Both the position numbers and the translations under genes were made by a program. 26,130 bases of DNA from Treponema primitia ZAS-1 (GTDB lineage Bacteria; Spirochaetota; Spirochaetia; Treponematales; Breznakiellaceae), in assembly GCF_000297095.1 (NCBI RefSeq), contig NZ_AEEA01000135.1, positions 1 to 26,130 on the forward strand, written 5' to 3'. The notes beneath the pieces are model-generated. The model saw only the letters and a program-made list of their open reading frames with translations. It was not told the origin of the DNA and did not search any database. Position 1 is the first letter of the stretch. Each line of letters opens with the position of its first letter. This document shows positions 21,543 to 26,130 of the stretch, one piece after another.

Positions 21543-23759
21543 ATGAAAAAAGCTTTATCTTGGAGTATAGTGGCGTTTTTAGCACTCACTATGATTATCA
21601 CCGGATGCGATAACGGCAGCACATCCCCCACGTTCGGGAGTGTCAAGGGCCAGACAAACGGCGTCGTATTCGATAAAATTACTGGTCTGCCCGTTGAAGG
21701 CGCGACCGTATCCATCGGCGGCAAATCGGCCACAACCGACGCCGGCGGCGCGTATGTCATCAAGGGTCTTATCCCCAATTCAGGCAAGAGTGGTCTCGGT
21801 ACCGATGTTAACACAAATTATGTAGTTTCTGTTAGCAAACCGGGATACAAATTAACAACCAAGGTTACCCCTATTGTTGTTGATCCTAATGAATATACAG
21901 AAAATGATCCCTTCCTGGAAAAAGAGACCTTACAAACTCTAAGAGCCTCTTTTGATGCTTGGTTGCAGACCACACCCTACGATGGTCTGGCAAATGTAAC
22001 CGATTGGACCTTTACCGGCCATAATTTCACCGCCAGTGACGGCTCGGTGGTTACCTATAACGAGGGAACCAAGGAGTTCAAATGGGTAGGAAAATGGCAG
22101 CTTGAAAATGACTACGTCTTTGATGCCGGTTCATCTATTATTCCCCTTACCCCCCTTACCAGCGGTTTTAAAGGTAAGATCTGGGTAGTACCCGGAACTT
22201 TCGAATCCGCTGCAATTGCAGCCCCGCAGCCGATTGCAGCCGGTGTGGACGTTTGGTTTGTGGACAACACCGCTTATGGTGCTAATCAGCCCGCCAATCC
22301 CGATGAGGTAAAAGATGCCTATGGCCCGGTAAAGACAACTGAGGAAGGAACCTTCGAGATAGCGGGTCTTCCCGCTGATGCTACGTTCAACATCACCATC
22401 AATCGCTTTGAACAGCAGATTGGAGAGAACGGGGAATTGTATCATTTTGCTACTACAGTCAACACTGGTACGCCCGTTAATAGCACCGGCTCCGCGTATG
22501 TAGTAACGAATAAGGAAACCGGCGGCGACGGTGGCGCTGGTAATGATGCTCTTGATGTGCTTACTACGTTTAAAACCCCGAGAAATTCAGAACCGTTAGT
22601 CGTTGGGCTTCCCGATATCTACTTGTTTGATCTGGGTAATGTAGGCTTCGTGCTTTCCCACAACATTGGAACAGAGAACCGCACCACTCCTATCGCTACC
22701 AATGGCGAAATCACCCTCACCTTTAGCAAACCCATCAACCAGGCTTCTTTCGTTGCCTATTTGGATACTAACACAGATGGTGCTTTCACCTTAGGAACTG
22801 ATATAGCGCTCAAGCCCGATTGGGGGGACAGTGACGTAACAGTAATCCTGAGAGCAGACAGCATTCCTGCTGCTGGTTCAGTTCCTTCGTTCCCCTTTAG
22901 TACTTTCGCTGACATTAACGGTGCAGGCAAACTTACCCTTAGTAAGAAAACCCGGGCTGCGGATGGTTCATACATTTCCTTTGCGCCCACCGTTGTGTAT
23001 ACGGAACCCAAACTTATCCTGGTATCTGTAGAATTGGAGACTACCCCTGCGGTTACCCGCACACTGGTAGCAGGCCCCGGGAGCGCGTTTAAACTAACCT
23101 TTAGCAAACCCATACTGGGGACCCCGGATTTAGTATTCTATGAGGCTAATGCTACTCCTGCTATTGTTAATACTAAACCGTTGGCTTATAAGGTTGATGG
23201 CTCATCCGTGTATGTCTATGTTGACAGACCGTGGTCCGAGACTTACATCTATTATAACAATGTTACTTCAACAACCTCAGGTGAGGCGTCTATAAGCGGC
23301 TATACCGGCGAAAAGATTGTCAGTGCAGTCTATACTCCCAGTAATCTTTTCATCAGGGCTACCAACCTGTACAAACTGGCTGGTACTGATTGGGGTACAT
23401 CGGATGTCCCCAGCGGTGCTGCAACACTTGCTAATGCCCATGTCCCGTTGAATGGTTCTCTCACCCTGACCTTTGGTGAGCCCCTTACCGGCTTGACCGC
23501 GTTGGCAAGAATTTCTTCAACCGCTAATGGTAGTACTCCTATTACGGGTGGTGATGTTACCGCTACAGTGTCAGGATATACCGTCATAGTTGACCATCCC
23601 GCTTTCACCTCTACTATTACCAATTATTATCTTGCGATAAAGCTTTACAGCGGTTCAACTTTGGTTTATGACAGCACCGCTGCTAATGCTAATATTCTAG
23701 CTAACACCGTTGTCAAAAATGGCTCTGGGTACATCGTCTTTACGACGGAAGCTCCCTAA
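21543..23759 (+). CDS. Large surface lipoprotein with CarboxypepD_reg-like and Ig-like repeats
   Basis: This is a 738-residue putative lipoprotein. A signal peptide ends in the lipobox ITGC, with the lipidated Cys22 followed by DNGS. Residues 32-78 form a carboxypeptidase-regulatory-like beta domain (GVVFDKITGLPVEGATVSIGG to GAYVIKGL). A related segment ends with GTFEIAGLPADATFNITI near residues 275-295. Three SbsA/Big-type Ig-like units follow, each with an LTFSKP or LTFGEP strand, near residues 390, 517 and 638. This is typical of cell-surface or periplasmic adhesion or scaffold proteins of treponemes. The start ATG 21543 has AAGGAGAG upstream; the frame is open 13 codons earlier but without a ribosome site. 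A long leader precedes it and a strong terminator follows. Confidence 0.82.
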   Translation: MKKALSWSIVAFLALTMIITGCDNGSTSPTFGSVKGQTNGVVFDKITGLPVEGATVSIGGKSATTDAGGAYVIKGLIPNSGKSGLGTDVNTNYVVSVSKPGYKLTTKVTPIVVDPNEYTENDPFLEKETLQTLRASFDAWLQTTPYDGLANVTDWTFTGHNFTASDGSVVTYNEGTKEFKWVGKWQLENDYVFDAGSSIIPLTPLTSGFKGKIWVVPGTFESAAIAAPQPIAAGVDVWFVDNTAYGANQPANPDEVKDAYGPVKTTEEGTFEIAGLPADATFNITINRFEQQIGENGELYHFATTVNTGTPVNSTGSAYVVTNKETGGDGGAGNDALDVLTTFKTPRNSEPLVVGLPDIYLFDLGNVGFVLSHNIGTENRTTPIATNGEITLTFSKPINQASFVAYLDTNTDGAFTLGTDIALKPDWGDSDVTVILRADSIPAAGSVPSFPFSTFADINGAGKLTLSKKTRAADGSYISFAPTVVYTEPKLILVSVELETTPAVTRTLVAGPGSAFKLTFSKPILGTPDLVFYEANATPAIVNTKPLAYKVDGSSVYVYVDRPWSETYIYYNNVTSTTSGEASISGYTGEKIVSAVYTPSNLFIRATNLYKLAGTDWGTSDVPSGAATLANAHVPLNGSLTLTFGEPLTGLTALARISSTANGSTPITGGDVTATVSGYTVIVDHPAFTSTITNYYLAIKLYSGSTLVYDSTAANANILANTVVKNGSGYIVFTTEAP
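22719..23113. repeat. Duplicated Ig-like domain motif at DNA level
   Basis: The 17-bp sequence ACCTTTAGCAAACCCAT occurs exactly at 22719-22735 and 23097-23113, offset by 378 bp (126 codons). It encodes the TFSKPI strand in two successive Ig-like units of the lipoprotein. Confidence 0.7.
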
Positions 23760-23768
23760 CCTTACCCA

Positions 23769-23803
23769 TTAACACACAGCCCTTCGGCTGTGTGTTAATT
23801 TTC
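23769..23803 (+). terminator. Intrinsic terminator between the two lipoprotein genes
   Basis: The 13-bp arms TTAACACACAGCC and GGCTGTGTGTTAA close on a short CTTC loop and are followed by TTTT. It lies 10 bp after the stop of the first lipoprotein. A second GC hairpin (CCCCGG/CCGGGG, 23815-23830) lies just downstream in the leader of the next gene. Confidence 0.88.
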
Positions 23804-23912
23804 CGTAACGCTGCCCCCGGCAAACCGGGGCTAGCGGACCAAGGCCTGATGCTCCTGTTTAAGGGGCGAGTTTCGTAAGAAACCGGCTTTCTGTGAAATT
23901 AAAAGAGGCTTT

Positions 23913-26015
23913 ATGAAAAGACTACAAGTTTTAACGCTGTTGTCGGCCTTGGCGCTAGTACCCCTATTGCTCATAGGTTGTGATAACGCCACCGGCTCAT
24001 CGTTAACCAGTTCCAATGCCGCCAGCGGTGACTCCGTCGGTCGGCCTACCAGCACCACCGGCCCCACCGTCACTAAAGATGAGGCTGACGTGCTCATCGT
24101 GACTGGTACTATTGGGTACGATTGGTGGGAATATCTCTGGAAGAAAACCGGCAAAAAAACGCTCATCCTGAAAGGTAATGTCACATTAGCTGCCAACACG
24201 AGCTATAACGTCCCCGTCGGAGGGACCCTAAAGTTTGACGACACTGCCGCAGTTACCCTGAACCTTGCCGCCAATATCGTCCTGAATGCAGCGCACAGCG
24301 ACATTATCCTTACACCCAATGTGACTTTTACAGGCGGTGCCGCGACAGAGTATATCTTCGTGAAGGATGATGCTACAAGAGCATTACTTGCCGGACTGGC
24401 TACCGTTGGCGCCGCCGGTGTCAATGTCGGAGCCGCATGGGACGGTAAAACTAAACTTTCCGAAGTTTCAACAACCGATCTCTATATTCAGAGTTGGACC
24501 ATTGACACGACGCTGCTAGATGACAATACCAAAAATGTGTATATAGGCAGTGCAACCGTCGCCGGCGATTTGGACTTAACGGCAGCCACTGTTCGTTTCT
24601 CGTCACTCGTTGTGCAAGGCGACCCTGTCGATCCTACTACACCTAACGGCGTTCTCACAGCCAAGAATAACTTTACGTATACCGGTGTCGCAGCAGCAAC
24701 AATACCTACTTTGGACCTGAACGGCAAAGCGGTTACCCTTGCAAATGCAGTCGGTCTTCCTAGTAAGATCACCAGCACTACGACAGGCGGAACTTTGGGA
24801 GGAGCCACTACGGGTATTCTCTCAGTCGGTACCGTTGAAATAGCTGCCGGTAAAGACATTACCCTTGCTTCTTCAGTAACAAATTTAAACCTTAATAATG
24901 GAAACGGCGCTGGCACACTTATTGTGCCCGGCAATGTAACGGCTGCGACAGTTACCGCTGGTACTGCCAATGTCTCCTTCACCAGAGATGCGGGTGTAAC
25001 CCTTGGGACTGCCACTTTCGGCACTACCGGTTCGGTTAATTTTGCCGGCCCCGTAAAAACAACAGGCGCTGCCACCTTCGCTGGGGACGCCACCTTCAAT
25101 GGTGTCTCCGAATTCGGAAATACTGTTACATTAGGCGGCGCCACTGCCTTCAATGCTGATGTATTTATCAATAATGGGAGCGCAGTTACCGGCACAGTTG
25201 CTAAGGCTATTACCCTTAAAGCAACCAAGGCTATTAAAATCCATGACCCCGCTGCTGTTGATCCCGATACCGATATTACCCTGGTAAAAGCAGGCGCAGC
25301 TAACCTGGTACTAGACCCGGTTGGGCCTACCGCACTCACCGGCACTTATGGAACCAAAACACTTGCTGTGGGTAGTGGTATTCTTAACGTCACCGGTGGC
25401 GAACTCAGCGTAGAGCAAGATGTCACCCTAAGCTTGGCCGTTGACCTTCGCTTAACAAATACCAAGCTCAAGCTTAATACAGGCGTCAAGCTCACCGGTG
25501 TGGGTAATGTCGAAGCAGGCAAAACTAAAATTGCAGGTGACACTGGTTGGGCGGTGTCAGGAACAGAAGCAGTTGTTACTATTGAATCCAACAAGATCAG
25601 TGGTAATGGGGTACTGAGTGGTGCTGGTGTATCCAAAATCACCCTTGCCAGTGCTGCCGCAGATGCACCGCTAAAAATTGACGGTGTAGATGTACGGCTC
25701 AACGCGGGTGGTGCCATTGAGGTCCAAGCCCCCGCTGATCCCGATGGCAATACCAGTACGCTCACCCTGAGCAATGGAGCCAGGATCAGTGGCTTAGATA
25801 GCAGCGGCGCTGCTAAAAGCACCGATGTTGGACCAAATTTCCTCACAGCCACGACCATTACTAATCTTCAAGCAGTAGATGGCGGCTCTGGTGCTGCAAA
25901 CGCAGGCAACTATATCCGCCAAAAGAGTACCGGCAGTGATGCTACTCTAGTGGTACCAATAGGCGCCACTCTCACAATCGACAACACTACTGTTGCCTCA
26001 GCTACTGGTATCTAA
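23913..26015 (+). CDS. Large Ala/Gly/Thr-rich lipoprotein, predicted beta-solenoid
   Basis: This is a 700-residue putative lipoprotein. The signal peptide ends in the lipobox LIGC (Cys24), followed by DNATGSS and a Ser/Thr-rich linker to about residue 50. The rest is repetitive short beta strands and turns rich in Ala, Gly, Thr and Val (for example GNVTLAANTSYNVPVGGTLKF, GSVNFAGPVKTTGAATFAGD). This suggests a beta-helix of the pectate-lyase or autotransporter-passenger type on the cell surface, with no recognised catalytic motif. AGAGG precedes the ATG at 23913. The GCDN lipobox context is shared with the preceding gene. No clear promoter lies in the 109-bp gap after that terminator, so its own promoter is weak or expression is by read-through. 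Confidence 0.8.
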   Translation: MKRLQVLTLLSALALVPLLLIGCDNATGSSLTSSNAASGDSVGRPTSTTGPTVTKDEADVLIVTGTIGYDWWEYLWKKTGKKTLILKGNVTLAANTSYNVPVGGTLKFDDTAAVTLNLAANIVLNAAHSDIILTPNVTFTGGAATEYIFVKDDATRALLAGLATVGAAGVNVGAAWDGKTKLSEVSTTDLYIQSWTIDTTLLDDNTKNVYIGSATVAGDLDLTAATVRFSSLVVQGDPVDPTTPNGVLTAKNNFTYTGVAAATIPTLDLNGKAVTLANAVGLPSKITSTTTGGTLGGATTGILSVGTVEIAAGKDITLASSVTNLNLNNGNGAGTLIVPGNVTAATVTAGTANVSFTRDAGVTLGTATFGTTGSVNFAGPVKTTGAATFAGDATFNGVSEFGNTVTLGGATAFNADVFINNGSAVTGTVAKAITLKATKAIKIHDPAAVDPDTDITLVKAGAANLVLDPVGPTALTGTYGTKTLAVGSGILNVTGGELSVEQDVTLSLAVDLRLTNTKLKLNTGVKLTGVGNVEAGKTKIAGDTGWAVSGTEAVVTIESNKISGNGVLSGAGVSKITLASAAADAPLKIDGVDVRLNAGGAIEVQAPADPDGNTSTLTLSNGARISGLDSSGAAKSTDVGPNFLTATTITNLQAVDGGSGAANAGNYIRQKSTGSDATLVVPIGATLTIDNTTVASATGI

Positions 26016-26059
26016 CAACAAAACGCAGTTCGGCGCGTTGTAGCCGAGCAAACAAACCG

Positions 26060-26090
26060 AAGCCGTCTCCCATCGGGGGACGGCTTTTTT
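26060..26090 (+). terminator. Intrinsic terminator after the second lipoprotein
   Basis: Arms AAGCCGTC and GACGGCTT, with a further CCC/GGG pairing around the loop, are followed by a T-run. It lies 45 bp after the stop codon. Confidence 0.88.
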
Positions 26091-26130
26091 ATGCCCCAGG
26101 TAATAAGCCTTGGATACGTAACCGTCAAGT

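Noticed and set aside
23811..23912. Possible cyclic-di-GMP (GEMM) riboswitch, because CCCCCGGCAAACCGGGG contains the GGCAAACC string.
   Set aside because: The second conserved segment (ACGCAAAGCC-type) and the tetraloop-receptor pattern are missing; it reads as a simple GC hairpin.
24488..25345. Long minus-strand open frame (285 codons) opposite the second lipoprotein, and a similar one at 25346-25858.
   Set aside because: It is a mirror of the Ala/Gly/Thr/Val-rich repeat coding strand; it has no ribosome site and low-complexity composition, while the plus strand has signal peptide, lipobox and terminator.
1..26130. tRNA, rRNA or CRISPR array.
   Set aside because: No cloverleaf with a TTC-loop pattern outside coding regions, no rRNA-like sequence and no regularly spaced direct repeats were seen by eye; a tRNAscan or CRISPR-finder run would settle it.

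Overview
The window looks like chromosomal DNA of a spirochete, most likely a Treponema of the termite-gut or environmental type. This is inferred from recognised families rather than a database search: a UPF0164/FadL-like outer-membrane protein, a DUF4912 plus GH57 glucan-enzyme pair, a very large sensor/SpoIIE phosphatase, and several 'GCDN' lipoproteins. Most of the window is GC-rich with dense, often overlapping genes. A low-GC island lies at about 16.92-18.4 kb and a structured, largely gene-free region at about 20.74-21.54 kb.

Layout. (1) 1-476: gene-poor, AT-rich, with one long hairpin. (2) 477-11152, all on the minus strand: a zinc-type UroD/MtaA-like methyltransferase with its own promoter, then (reading from 11152 downward) a secreted or membrane-anchored repeat protein of 1029 aa, a 1539-aa propeller/Fn3/HAMP/PP2C phosphatase, a small amphipathic-helix protein and an N-acyl-D-amino-acid deacylase. 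The 1029-aa and 1539-aa genes overlap by ATGA. The last two genes overlap as CTGA, which suggests a CTG start. (3) 11252-16915, plus strand, divergent across a 16-bp perfect palindrome: UPF0164 porin-like protein, DUF4912 protein, GH57 alpha-glucan enzyme, then a complete biotin ECF transporter (BioY, BioM, BioN). (4) 16978-18362, minus strand: three tightly packed, AT-rich, unrecognised genes that look horizontally acquired. (5) 18605-20734, plus strand: a 2[4Fe-4S] ferredoxin, a LysM/M23 peptidase whose signal-peptide codons contain the ferredoxin's intrinsic terminator, and a PEGA-like secreted protein. (6) 20735-21542: an intrinsic terminator, a rod-like inverted-repeat structure of about 120 nt, a good promoter and a long leader that may encode a Trp-rich 20-aa peptide. 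(7) 21543-26015: two large surface lipoproteins, each followed by an intrinsic terminator.

How they may work together. The divergent pair of operons joins an envelope sensor-phosphatase system (a putative partner-switch regulator with a large extracytoplasmic propeller) to an outer-membrane transporter and storage-glucan genes. The biotin transporter implies biotin scavenging. The M23 peptidase and PEGA protein are cell-envelope functions. The main candidates for something undescribed are the three-gene low-GC cassette, the rod-like structure at 20971-21091, the GH57 protein with Asn where the family's catalytic Asp is expected, and the terminator embedded in the start of the M23 gene.
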